64,000 nt of DNA from Stromatinia cepivora (Eukaryota > Ascomycota > Leotiomycetes > Helotiales > Sclerotiniaceae): assembly GCA_014898415.1 (NCBI GenBank), contig RCTD01000001.1:2294001-2358000 (forward strand), in the 5' to 3' direction. Position numbers and translations under genes: made by a program. Shown here one piece after another: positions 25,701 through 37,851 of the stretch. A model generated the notes under the pieces. That model was not told the origin of the DNA. It ran no database searches and saw nothing but the letters and a program-made list of their open reading frames with translations. Within the stretch, counting starts at the first letter, position 1. Each line of letters opens with the position of its first letter.

Positions 25701-28700
25701 TAAAAGAATAATTCTTGTATTGAATAAGAAAAGGGGTATTATTGTTAGTAGAATGGAAAGTTATAGTTTGATTAGATCTTTTTTTAGATATTATATCAAA
25801 ATTTAAATGAAAACTTGTATAAATCGTAAAATAAATATAAGTAAAGAATTAATAATTTCAAATCAAGTTATTAAAGAAATCGGATTTAAAAAGAAAATAT
25901 TGAATTATTTAAGTATTGTTCAGGAATTGTTTACAAATTGTTTAAAGGTGAGATCAATAGTATAATAAGTTTTTCAAAAAGAATTTAAATATTCTTCTTT
26001 TTTTAAGGATTATAAAGCTTTCTTTATTGAATTTTTTAATTAGTGAATAAAAGTTTATGATAATAATTCCTTTTCAATTTATTGTATTTGCTTTTTTCCT
26101 TTTGATTCTATATTATTTTGTGATTAGACAAAGAATAATCCTTAATTATTTATTATCTTTTATTTGAAAGATTATAGATATTTAGAAATTCGGTTCTTTT
26201 AATTTATCTATTTATGTAAATCTTTAGAATTGTTATTTATAAAGAAATTTAAATACAAAATATATTTCTTAAAATGAATATTTGTATAAATTCTATTAAA
26301 TAAAATATTATCTATTTCTTTAAGAATATATATAAAAAGATTTTCCAACTTTTTTGTTACTTTGTAAGGTCTATATTATTTGAAAGTAAATTTTGTATTA
26401 CAAGATATATCGATTCTTAATTAAAGATTATAATATAGAATTATATCTTTAATTCGAATATTCTTATTTAATATTTTACAATTGAAATTATATCGAAATT
26501 TATTATTTTCTTTATAGTATTGTTTATAAAAGATTGTTTTTTTAATATCTTTATTTAGTATTTTTAATTATTATATTCTAATGATCAATAAATTTTCCTG
26601 GATTTGTATACTTTCCCAATCAAGGATCCTTTAAATCGTATATATAATTTCAAAAAGCAATATAGTTTTTTATTTATAGATCAATTCAAATAATATTTTG
26701 TTTGTCAATTTATAAATTGAGATATAATCAGCGAATAATATAGTTTCTAATTATTCAAATTATTTATATTCTTTTTATAATAAATAGGAAAGTATTTCTA
26801 TAATAGGATAATGATTTTTTTCTATTATTTTATTAATTTATAGATAATAGATTGATATTTTGATTTTATCAATTCTATATTTTTTGTAATAAATAAATAC
26901 AATATCTTTGTTTTTAGATCTTCTATTTATAATGATTTCTTCAAAAAAATTATAATAATAAATAATTTTATAAAGAAATTTGGTAATCGTTTTCGAAATA
27001 ATATTCTACAAGGCTTTAGTTTTTATCTAATTATTCAGATCTTTTTGTAAAACAATAAAATATTTGAATTTATAATCATTAAGCATTTTTGTAATATCTA
27101 TATCAATTTTATACTAAATACTTAAAGTTCAAATAATAATCATTAATTCATTTGTTTATTTTGATAATCTGAATTGACAAACAGAATAAGAAATTATTTA
27201 ATTTTTCATATCCTTATATATCCTATTCTATTAATAACAATTATACATTTTAATATATAATAACTTTAAACCTTTATAATCTAGTTCTTTATATATTCGA
27301 ATTATGATTTTTGCTTTTTCGATTAAATCATTATCAATTATTATATAAACGGAAAATAATCTATCTTTCCAGATTCTGAATAAATAACGATCCTTTATAT
27401 AGAAATTGAGAGCTTCCTTTTTGAAAACTTGTTAATCCTTTATTGATATATTTTTAGGTTTTTATAATATAATGATATATTGAATGATCATTTGTATTCT
27501 TTTATTTCCGCTTTCCAAAATTTGAGATAATCTTAAAATTTTGGAGTCATTTATACTTATTATTAGATTTATTTATAATGAATTTAGATTTGCGATAATC
27601 GAATTATCAATATCTTCTTTATATTCTTTATCAATATTGTTCAAAGCAATTTGTGATTATTGTAATAAAATATCTATAATAATGTTTTTGTTTCCAAGAA
27701 TATACCTAATATCAAAATCAAAAAAATTAATCCAAACAAACCATTTTATAATTAAAATATCAAATAAATCTATAATTGTTTTATTTAATTGAATTACAAA
27801 TATATTTATATCAATTTTTAAAAGAAAATAAATATTATAAAGATCCCTTTTACATTTTTGTAGAGTTTTGAATATTCTCTTATATTCTCTTTTAATAGTA
27901 TTATAATTCTATTCAATATAATTCTATATATTATTCTTATATTTAGTAATAATACAAAGTTTATTATTATATATTTGATTTAGAATAATTCCTTAACCTA
28001 TTAAATTAATATTAATAACGAATACAATAATTCTGATTTTAAATAAATAAATCAATAGAAGAAGGATTAGAATCGAAATTAATTTATTTTTCAATAAGAT
28101 TATTATAGTATTATAATTAACGATTCAAATGAATTCTATATTTTTCTTTAATAATATATAAAAAGGTTCTGTAATAATAATGAAATTCTTTATTCAAAAT
28201 CGATAGAAGATATATATTCTAAAAAATATTCTAATTTTATAATTGTTTGAATAAAGTAGTCATTCAAATATCTTAATGATTTTAGTAATATCGGGATTTC
28301 TTCTTTTAGAATTGATATAATAATTTATGATTCAGATTCCATTGTAATATTATTTGGATTTGATATCAATAGTATATCCTATATATTCAATATATTCTAT
28401 TATAATATTCAAGTTTTTTAGATGTTCGATAATGAATTTCCTTAATCCAGATTTAACTTTAATTTCATTATATCGAATTCTAGGATCTTTAATTCCAATA
28501 TTATTCAAATAAAGTATAATAATATCAGGTATAATATTTTATAATATCTTTAATATAATTCTTGCAAATTGAATAATCGAATTAATAATCCTTTATAATA
28601 AAATAATGAATTTTATTAGATTTAAAGAGATTATAATAATAATGATATTTTTATTCTTTTTATTTAAAAATATTTGATTATATTCAAAGAAGAAATCGAT

Positions 28701-31700
28701 TAAGGATATTAATAAACATTTAGCTATTTATTTAACAAATTCCTTTAAGTTTGGAGGTATATTTGTGTTTCGCAGGGTTATAGTATTTGCTTTTGTTATT
28801 GCGATAACGATATAGTATTTATCAGTTTTGCTCTTTTTAATTAAATATTAAAGGTTTCGATATAATCCTTTTTTTTCAAAATATTTTGTTTGATATAGTT
28901 TTTTATTATTTCGATAATTATTAATAAAAGAACTTTAAGGGATACAAAACCAAGAATTTGTTAGATTTTATATAATATTATCTTGATGATTTATAGCAAA
29001 GTAATTGAAGGTTTGATATTGTTAGTTTTAATCTAATCAAAAGTTAATATTATTTTTTGATTTTATAATAATATAAGGAGAAGTTCCTTTTTATATTTCC
29101 AAAGTATATCTTTAATATTTAATAATACTAAATATTCTTATATCAATTGGAAACCTTTAGGTTTAGTATCGAAATATAGTATCAAATATTTCGAAAAAGA
29201 ATTTGATAATTGATATTTAAGGTATTTTGTATATTCCAATTTCAATTAATTAAAATCATCTTTTGGGATCTTTTCATTGATATATTTTATTTTATTCGAA
29301 GATTTTATTTTGTTTTTCTTTTTTTATATATATTATTGATTGGAATAAGAATTGCGGATTTGATATCAATTAGTTTCTTTTAGGTATCATTTTCTACTTT
29401 AAGTTTTTCTAAATCGAAATAAATATTATTAATAATAAAGTATTCCTGAAATCCTTTTAATTCCGAATCCTCAATATTATCAAATATATTTTCGTTATCA
29501 AAATCAAGGCTAATTCGAATAATATCAATATTGAACCCTATAGAATTTAAAATTATCTTAAAATTTGGGATATCAATTAAGAGTTTTAGGAAATGGTTTT
29601 TAATGAATTCTTTAAATTTCCTTTCATTCTTGATAATATTTAGGACTTTTGAAAGGTCATCAATACAATCCTTAGGATTTGTATTGTTTATTCTTTTTTT
29701 GGTTTTTCAAGATCAGCTTTTATAATATCTACTTTACATTTTGATTTTATCGCTTAATAATTAGCTTTATTAATATTATTATCATTAATAATCTACATAA
29801 TCTATTTATCTTTTTTATATTTAAAATCGATCTTTTCTATAAACAGATATGGTATTTCTAACAACAATAGGTCTTTAGTGTTATTCAGAACGAAGATATC
29901 GATAATATTCTTAATTCCTTTAAAATTGATTTTTATATCTTCAATCAATCTATATAAGATAATGGTATTTCTATTAAGGGTAATTATTATCGCTTTGTAT
30001 TTATATATTATGAATTCTAATTCTCTTACAACTTTCAGGTTCATTATATTGATTATCGATCCCGAATCAACAATATCGCCAATTTTAATATTCTTATCTA
30101 TAAGGGTTACAATAATAATAAATATATTATATATCTCTTTTGATTGATAATTAAAGAAAATATTTAAATAATTAATAATTGTTAAGATTATTATAGCTTT
30201 TTCGATAGGAATTTTTGAATTTTTGAAAAGCTTTTTTTGTTTTTCGATATCTATAATTAATGTTTTTTTGAAAATTTGTTTAAAGAGATTTGGTATATAT
30301 ATAAAAATAATCTTAATTGTTATCGGGATTTCGATTCTACAAATCTGTTTAAAAATTTCTATTAAGGATTTTGTAGTATAAATAATGATTAATATTTATT
30401 TTTTTATTCTTAAAAATTTGATACAAAAATTGAGTATTCTATTCTTTTGTATTATATTATTCTTATTGGATTCGGGAAGATTTTTTTTTATTTGAGATTC
30501 TTTTGTTTTATTTTTTTTATTTTTATTAATATCTATAATTTCATTTTTATTGAAGAATTCTTTCTTTAATCTTTTTTTTCAATTTAATTTATTATTCTGA
30601 ATAATACTTTTCAAAAAATGTTTAATGATTTTTAGGATTTATCAATTCTGTTTTATTTTATTGATTTGGATTTTTTAAATAGTTGGTTTTATGGTTTTGA
30701 AGTTTTTTTAGATTGAGTAATTATATTGATATTAATAATTTCCCTTTCTCGATAATTAATATTATTTATAAATATATCCTTTATGATTTCGATATTAAAG
30801 ATTCCGAGATTTAGTAAATCATTTTCAATATTAGATTTTTTCAATTGCTTTTTTTGTTGATCAAACTTATAAGTTTTTGTATATATTTCAATCTGATGAT
30901 TTTCTAAAAAGTCTTTTTGCTTAAAAATCGGAGAAAAATTGGGATATTCTTTAGAACTAAATATAAAGACTTTATATTTATTATAATAATATAATTCAAT
31001 ATTAATATCATCGATTTTCTTAAAACAATTCTGTTTTATAATATAATTATAATTATAAAGAGATCTTTCAAAATAATAATAATAAAAATAATTCTTTTTA
31101 TAAGTTTTATTTATATCAAAAAGAATCCTCTTTTATTTATTTTGAATAGAATAATTATTGTATTTTATATTGCCTTTTCGATAAATAATTTGATATTATA
31201 ATAATGAAAAGAATAATTTCGAATTCTTTATATCTTTGATTCTTATTTTTAAATAATTTATATTAAATTTATTCAAAAGATTAATGATTTTATTTATAAT
31301 ATTTTTTATCTTCTATTTTTAAAAATAAGATTTTGTATTAATATTAAAGATAAATAAGATTTTTATATATTTATATATGATTTGGAAAACAATAATTTAA
31401 TAAGATTTAGATCTTTTGTAAATTCAAATAATAAATTTTTTAGAAAAGTATTATTTGTAGGTTTCGTTTATTATTTTCTTGAAGTTTATAAAAACAGGAT
31501 TATCGAGATTAACTTTAAATTATTTAGCAATCTTCTTTTTCATTTGAATATATAAATTATGTAGGAATATCCTTTCAGTTTCGAATTCAATGATTATATG
31601 ATTATTAATGAATTGAGTAATCGAAAATACGAATTTGGTAATATAGTTCTTTATTATTGTTGGATTTGTATTATAATCTCTTTTATTTTTATTATATTGA

Positions 31701-32500
31701 TTGTTAACAAATTGATCAAAGAAATCTTAAATATCTATTATTTGCTGAGTATTATAATCGTGAAAGTATTGAAGTAATATTGATTTCAATTCCTCTTTTT
31801 AATTATATCTAATAAAATTGTATTTCAATATAAATTTGATTTGGATAATAATAATATAATTATAATATCAAAAAAGTCAAGTTTGTATTTCTTTATCAGA
31901 TATATTATAATTAATTCGTAAGGTATTCCAAATTGTAAAAAAGTTAGATATATTGATTTTGTTGAAAATAAGGGTAATAGTGTTTCTAATATATAGTATA
32001 ATAGGGAATATATATATAATCTTTAATACAAATAGTAAATGGAATCTTTGATAGGTTTTGTTATTATTGATTTACTTCTTTTTCTTTTTTGGTTTTCTTT
32101 GTTTTTTCCTTTTTTTTAATAGGATTTCTATTATTATTAATGAAGAGTTCTTTAATGAATTTAAGGGAATCGGTAATTGAGGTAATAATATTATCCTTTG
32201 ATTTTTGAAGAGTATTTTATAGGAGATTCAATTTTATAAATAAATCGAAATTATTCATTATATTATTATAATTTGATTGAAAAATATTCGATTTGTTAGA
32301 ATCTGATTCAATATTTGATTCTCGATAGCTTTTAGTATTTATAATTTTCTTTTGATAAATTTTTAAAAGAAAAAGAAAGGTATATATAATCTTTTCTAAA
32401 GTTTTCCTTTTTCTAAAGGAATATATAAATCTCAAATCCTTTAATTAAGAGTTTTTTAAGATATATCTTAAATTTTTGATTATCGATATTAAGGATATCA
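25701..32500 (-). pseudogene. Gypsy-1 gag-pol relic (proximal part)
   Basis: Read on the minus strand from right to left. Gag is presumed around 31500-32450 but is too degraded to prove. A protease-like segment at 29802-30044 reads IKINFKGIKNIIDIFVLNNT. An RT segment near 28745-28800 reads TLRNTNIPPNLKEF, matching the gypsy RDAGLPPNVEEF type. The active site YLNNIGIKDP follows at 28480-28512. The RNase H end at about 27660-27770 reads FDFDIRYILGNKNIIIDIL, matching the FDFDIRYIPGNKNVVADAL type. Integrase should follow to the left, up to the Copia-2 insertion. Stops are too frequent for any product. Confidence 0.82.
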
Positions 32501-33028
32501 ATTTAGTATATTATATTCAATCTTTTTTATTGTTTTAATATATATTTAAATATTCAATTAGTTTTAAAAGTATATAAAGTATTCAAGATCCTTCAATATA
32601 ATTAATCGTATTCAATCAAGATCGTTCTCGGGATTGGAGTTTTCTTATTTATAGAAATAAATGATTTGTTTATAAATTAAGATTCCATTATATTTAGAAT
32701 TCTAATATATTTTTGATATTACTAATTGTATCCTTGAGTAAAACTTTCGTTGATATATTCTTCTCAAAATGAAAAATAGAATAATAGTTCTGTTGAAAAA
32801 TGATTTGTTTTTAATATAATGAAAAAGTATAAATAAGAGAGCTTCGATAATCAAAACTTCTTTATTTAGAATTTGATAATCCTATATTTTGAAAGAGTTA
32901 TTCTTTTAAGATCAATTCTATTTCTATTTACAAATTACTAATTCTATTTTCTTTTCAATTATGATTTCTTCGCAGATATATTTATATAATATAAATTGTA
33001 CAATTTGAATCCCTATATAAATCATTAT

Positions 33029-33320
33029 TGTGAAAGAAATAGATCGAGATATATATATTCTGATAGTATATTATAAAGGGGAATAGGAATTGGAATTAAT
33101 TAGATTATATTATAAAGGCTTCAAATAGTAAAACTAGTAGATTTAGATAATGGTTTGGATTGTATACAAATGGGATACAAAAAGATTAATGGAAAAACGA
33201 TTGATTTCTTTCAAGGAGAGGGAAGTAGAGTTCTCTCTTATATCTAACTACAAAGAGTTATATAATCATATGACTATGAACTAGCTATATGTTAGGCCTT
33301 GATATCCCAACTTTCTCACA
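33029..33320 (-). repeat. Gypsy-1 LTR (right, 5' LTR)
   Basis: 292 bp. The inner half is AT-mutated. The outer half retains GC-containing sequence (GGCCTTGATATCCC) and the intact TCACA end. It abuts CTAG at 33321 and ends 173 bp upstream of the next start codon. Confidence 0.92.
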
Positions 33321-33493
33321 CTAGAAAACAAAGTTGGAACAATACATTGTGACTCAATATATAATAATTCAACATGACCTTCATCAATATTCTCCATAAA
33401 CTCCATCTTACAATCATTTGATACTATCAACCCACTTCTTACAGCGACTCGCAGCCAGTTCGACATTAAGTCATTCATCCAAAATTAGACATC

Positions 33494-34306
33494 ATGTCTT
33501 GGTCCGAACTCCCCATCGAGATTCGATTCACAATCTGGGAACTCACATTTCCAGGACCTCGCACTATCATCGTTACCTCGAACGAGATTAAGAGCAAGGA
33601 TAAGATCCCAGTTGCATTTCATGTTAACTACGAGTCCAGAAAGCATATCGGGGGGTTAATGTCATTTCTTTTCGAAGGTACCAACCTTGTTGGTTCTGAA
33701 AATTGCCAATTTTTGTATTTCAACTCAAAGATCGATACACTTTTCCTTGATGATAGTTCGGATCTTGGCAAGTTCCAGTTTCTCATTGGCCCGTGCTGGA
33801 ATCAGAGATGGCTTGATTCCTTTATTAAAGTTCCTCGAGGATTTCATCATTTAGCCATTCAAAATCCCGAATCCATTAAAGAATGTGACATGGTCACTTC
33901 GCTTGAAATTAGACAGGGTATTAATAAACTAGACCAGGTATGCTTCTTCAAGAACCTCGAAAAGTTTACTATCCGCTATAATGAGTATCTTATGGCGTGC
34001 GCCCCGAGGGACCTCAGAACCCCTATTCAGCGTGCACTCATAATGAGAAATCGGTTAATCCATGATGCGATGGTTGTTTATGGGCTTTTCCAAAAGAGGC
34101 TCGACGCGGGATTCATTACCAAAATACCAGAAATCATCCTTTCCCCGCTTTTCTCCGACGCCCATGATATCGTATCCTCTGGTGTCTCCACTCTCAAATT
34201 CAAATTCAGGAAGGCTAGAAATGCTACATTGGCTAGAATTACAATGAATGGACACGTCAAGGATTTGGATTGCGTCGCATCTTATATGAGAGAGCGGCGA
34301 ACTTGA
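33494..34306 (+). CDS. 2EXR domain protein, 270 aa
   Basis: A single-exon gene from the ATG at 33494 (context ACATCATGTCT). The 2EXR leader begins almost at the N-terminus: SELPIEIRFTIWELTF around residues 4-19. The second motif, FHVNYESRKHIG, lies about 40 residues later. The C-terminal region carries FQKRLDAGFITKIPEIIL, parallel to FQTRLDRGLVTRIPRVFV in the gene at 5062, so these two are closer to each other than to the one at 3925. There is no N-terminal extension like the one in the 5062 gene. Only 173 bp separate the start codon from the gypsy LTR, so upstream regulatory DNA beyond that point is now LTR and transposon. No RIP-type stops are present, and the gene may still be functional. 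Confidence 0.8.
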   Translation: MSWSELPIEIRFTIWELTFPGPRTIIVTSNEIKSKDKIPVAFHVNYESRKHIGGLMSFLFEGTNLVGSENCQFLYFNSKIDTLFLDDSSDLGKFQFLIGPCWNQRWLDSFIKVPRGFHHLAIQNPESIKECDMVTSLEIRQGINKLDQVCFFKNLEKFTIRYNEYLMACAPRDLRTPIQRALIMRNRLIHDAMVVYGLFQKRLDAGFITKIPEIILSPLFSDAHDIVSSGVSTLKFKFRKARNATLARITMNGHVKDLDCVASYMRERRT

Positions 34307-34869
34307 TGTGCCACCTGGACGCACGTGTTCTCGATAACCTCTTTTCACAGTGGCGCTGCGAGTCGGCTTCCACGAATACATTCAAATAGATACATTTAGG
34401 GTTAATCTGGCGCTAGTACCGTTATTCACTTGAGATGTTTCTTCTTTCTTTCTTTCACAAAATAAAAGACCAAAAAAATATACATCAGAAATATCCTTAC
34501 AAAGACTCCAGAGCGTGTAAATCTAAATGAATAGATAAGTAAATCCCATTTCTTTCTACTAATAAATAAATTTCAAGTCCTCCTATTAGTATATAGTAAG
34601 TTAAACTATATTTGTAATCAAGTGATATATATAAGTGATATATGTAAGTGAAAGACATAAATGATATACATAAGTAATATACATACATATACTATACACA
34701 ACATCGTCATTGTACATTAGTTGTTTTCCAGGTTCGGGTACAACAGCTTAGTTTGACCCCTGAAATTTCTAATCCTGAATTTCAAAGCTCTTCAAGAAAA
34801 CCTCTATACGCTTTCATCTAGAGGCTCTATCTATTAAATGATTACATGGGAGGTTTTGAAAGCCAATCA
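34307..34869. other. Intergenic stretch between 2EXR gene and hAT element
   Basis: About 560 bp without a supported gene. A patch of ATATRTAAGTGATATA-type simple repeat lies near 34615-34690. The 8-bp hAT target duplication CCAGCCGA begins at 34870. Confidence 0.55.
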
Positions 34870-34904
34870 CCAGCCGATAGGCTGTGCAACAGGTACCCGC
34901 AGGG

Positions 34905-35410
34905 CGGATAATGGCCTTGATAGATAATCCGTGAGTATTCATTGGGCGGGGCAGGTAATTCAAAATCTGGATAGATAATCCACAGATTATCTACAGATAA
35001 TTTGCGGATTATCCATATATTGTGAGAAAGTTGGGATATCAAGGCCTAACACGTAGCTAGTTCGTAGTCATATGGTCACATGACTCTTCGTAGTTAGATA
35101 TAAGAGAGGGCTCTGTTCCTCTCTTCTTGAAAGAAATTAATCGTTTTTTTATTAGTCTTTTTGTACCCCATTTGTGCACAACCCAAACCATTGTCTAAAC
35201 CTACTAGTTTTACTATTTGAAGCCTCTACAATGTAATCTGATCAGTTCCAATTCCCATTTCCCCTCGCAGCGTGCTATCGGGACGCACGTATCTCGACCT
35301 ACCTCTTTCACAATATCTATAGATTACTTATTTATCTATAGATAGATGAATAATCTACGGATATATAAGTAATCCATAAATTATCTGTAGATTATTTATA
35401 AATAATCCGT
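34905..35410. repeat. hAT-1 left subterminal palindromic repeats (split by a solo LTR)
   Basis: Multiple GATAATCC/GGATTATC units occur in both orientations, for example CAGATTATCTACAGATAAT. The block is interrupted at 35021-35312 by the solo gypsy LTR. Matching units lie at the other end of the element, at 42560-42815. Confidence 0.75.
35021..35312 (+). repeat. Solo LTR of Gypsy-1 family
   Basis: 292 bp, the inverted copy of the Gypsy-1 LTRs, from TGTGAGAAAG to CTCTTTCACA, flanked by the 4-bp duplication ATAT (35017-35020 and 35313-35316). It is the most GC-preserved of the three copies, keeping for example CGGGACGCACG. It is a product of LTR-LTR recombination, or of an insertion followed by loss of the interior. 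Confidence 0.92.
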
Positions 35411-36002
35411 AGACACTTAATAAGATTATAAATACAGAATACTCCATTATATTAATTTTTATATTAATCGCTTTATTTATTTAAATTGGATCATACAAAA
35501 CAGATTGAATAAAAGATTAATTATATTTTTATTGTTTATTATTATATATCTGAATATAAATTACAATTTTTTCCCAATATAGAAATAATCTATCATTATT
35601 TTCTGTAAGCGGCATACAAGTACTATATCCTTCGTTTGAATAGTTACTCATTTTGCATGGATAATATATAAATTTGTCATTAATAATTATTAGCTTTTTA
35701 TTAATAAATAAATATAAAAGTTTACTTTCAAACTCAATTATTATAATAGATTTTGCAATCTTTTGTAAAATCTCTAAAGCTAAACTCTGAATTCGAAAGG
35801 AACTGTGATCGTATATGATTTCTTTTATCAATCGATGGAATAATAATTTCGATATAAAAAGTTCTATCGATTTTTGATATTGACGAATTTTTCGAAGTAC
35901 AATAATTATATATATTTTAGAGTCTTATACTAATCATTATATTAATCATTTAATTTATTACTAGATTTAAATCTCCATTTCTTTTTGTTTGCATTACAAA
36001 TA

Positions 36003-37851
36003 ACGTGGTTTATCACCGGGTCGCCAATATCACCGGGTCGCCACTTTTTATACTATTCAACCACTTTAAATCTATATTATTCAACAACAATTGAATCAAT
36101 TAATTAAAACTATTAAGAATCTAACAATCTAGGATCTATTATATTGTTTTGATAAATTCTTATATTATATTCTATCTTTCCATATTTACTACAACATCAA
36201 TTAAAAGATGCTTCCCTATTAGAATTCCCCTCTTTTTGATATTCATCACATTGAATCTGAATATCAATCTCTTGCTAAGATAATATATCAAGAGCCTTTT
36301 ATCCAATAAACACTCCTCCTTAACATAATTGAGTTTTTTTCGTATATCGATACTTACTTAATACCTCATTTGCTATCCGAAGTGTACAATTCTCTATACT
36401 TAAAAGTGTATTCTCATAAGCTAATTTCTCTGTACCCTTAACTAGAACTAATACAGTTTCGAATATAGATATAGGGGAGCTTGATTGATGATAAGTTATT
36501 CGAGATTTAACTAATATTGATTGAGAAAGAGCTTCTGTTGGGTTGCAAAGGGTTTGAAAGATCTATTGATCTAGATCGAAAGAAGGGGGTATGTATACAA
36601 ATTCGAATATCTAATTTCGAAAGTATAGTTTCAGAATTAAATGAAATTAAATCTGTTCTTCGAAATCCTGCTTTTATATTTTGAAAAGTGATTGATTTTT
36701 CATATACAACTTTAAAAGTTATAAAGAATTCAATTTTCGAAATATACTTAATATATACTTTGATAAATCCATTAATTTGATTATCATATAAACGTTTCAG
36801 ATTATCAAAACAGCCAACATTAAATGACTAAATTAAATAACTTGAATGTAATGATAAACATAAACATATAATATCGTTCTTTTTGCAATATACTTGAAAA
36901 GCTATTGATTCATAATTTTCATATTCATCTAATATCAACATTCGATATTTGCCCTTTCTTCGATTCTTAATGTACTTATCGAAATATTTCAATTATTCTA
37001 AATCTATCTTATTGTTTGTTCACTTATTAGATATAGATTTAATAGTCCATTCCATAGGAAGATTCGTCTCGATATACCAATTGAAAAGATGAACTTGTTT
37101 TTGAACTATTAGAAATAGGGGAATAGTTTCACCCTCTCTATTTCTGTATATTATTACTATAATCCATTCTCGATTGTTTAATTATACTGATTTACTTCTG
37201 CTATATCTCTTGATACTAATAATAATCATTACTATATATATAATCCCTATCATAAAGTTTGTTTCGTCGAAATTATAGAAATCGCTATCCAAAATACTAT
37301 ATTTCGTTTGTATATTTGTAATCAATCGAAATCACTCTTCAATAAGCTTAGGATCTTCGTAGAAAGCTTTTTGAAAGTTATAAATACGATTAAAACGCAT
37401 CTTTAATTCGATTCAACGCTTTATGAATCGATATATTCAGAGCTTTCCAATATGTTTCGTACCCCTTGATTCAAAAATATAATTCATTATATCTTCCATA
37501 TTCTTTAATTTAAATGGAAATCCTTTTGAATCTATATTGAGTATATATTGAACAATCATCTCTTTTTCTAATTCTATAATCTTATAATTATTCGTTCGAA
37601 TCCTCATTTGATTATTTCGACCGTTGATTTTATTGTGTAATATAGATCGAGGCATTATATAGAGTTTTGCAGCTTTAGTAATTGATAGATTTTTAGATTT
37701 ACGAATAACTTCAATAGCTAAGATGATTCGGGCTTCTTTTGATAATATTTCCATGATAATTCGTTGAAATATTGTATATTGAAATTGAGGTGATTGAATA
37801 GTATAAAAAGTGGCGACCCGGTGATATTGGCGACCCGGTGATAAACCACGT
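36003..37851 (-). mobile_element. Fot1/pogo-like Tc1-mariner transposon
   Basis: 1849 bp, the usual size for Fot1-type elements, flanked by TA on both sides (36001-36002 and 37852-37853). The terminal inverted repeats are about 50 bp and near perfect, beginning ACGTGGTTTATCACC. Each contains two direct copies of ATCACCGGGTCGCCA. The inverted repeats are strikingly GC-containing compared with the AT-rich interior. The transposase relic is on the minus strand. The element is nested in hAT-1. Confidence 0.93.
36200..37754 (-). pseudogene. Fot1/pogo-like transposase relic (DDE_1 type)
   Basis: The minus-strand start is at 37754, with an N-terminal helix-turn-helix reading SITKAAKLYIMPRSILHNKI. 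The open frame runs to 37437. Further on, the first catalytic Asp region reads DFYNFDETN near 37266. The second reads LILDEYENYES near 36927, where the family has LVLDGHESHES. The third reads NVGCF near 36810, where the family has LDVGCF, so the third Asp has become Asn. A C-terminal segment, KGTEKLAYENTLL, matches the coiled tail of these transposases near 36400. Stops (for example Q to TAG just before the third motif) show it is inactive. Confidence 0.88.

Larger units (their letters stand above)
13638..33320 (-). mobile_element. Gypsy-1: Ty3/gypsy retrotransposon interrupted by Copia-2
   Basis: Two 292-bp LTRs (13638-13929 and 33029-33320) with TGTGA...TCACA ends bound a 19.7-kb interval flanked by CTAG on both sides (13634-13637 and 33321-33324). 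A nested copia element plus its 5-bp duplication accounts for 8311 bp, leaving about 11.4 kb for the gypsy element. Relics read on the minus strand: a protease-like segment at 29802-30044, RT motifs near 28490-28800 and the RNase H end near 27660-27770. The integrase probably spans the Copia-2 insertion point. The RT reads YLNNIGIKDP where I recall YLDDIGVKGP from the family, so both catalytic Asp have become Asn by G-to-A change. The interior is long for a gypsy element. Confidence 0.9.
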
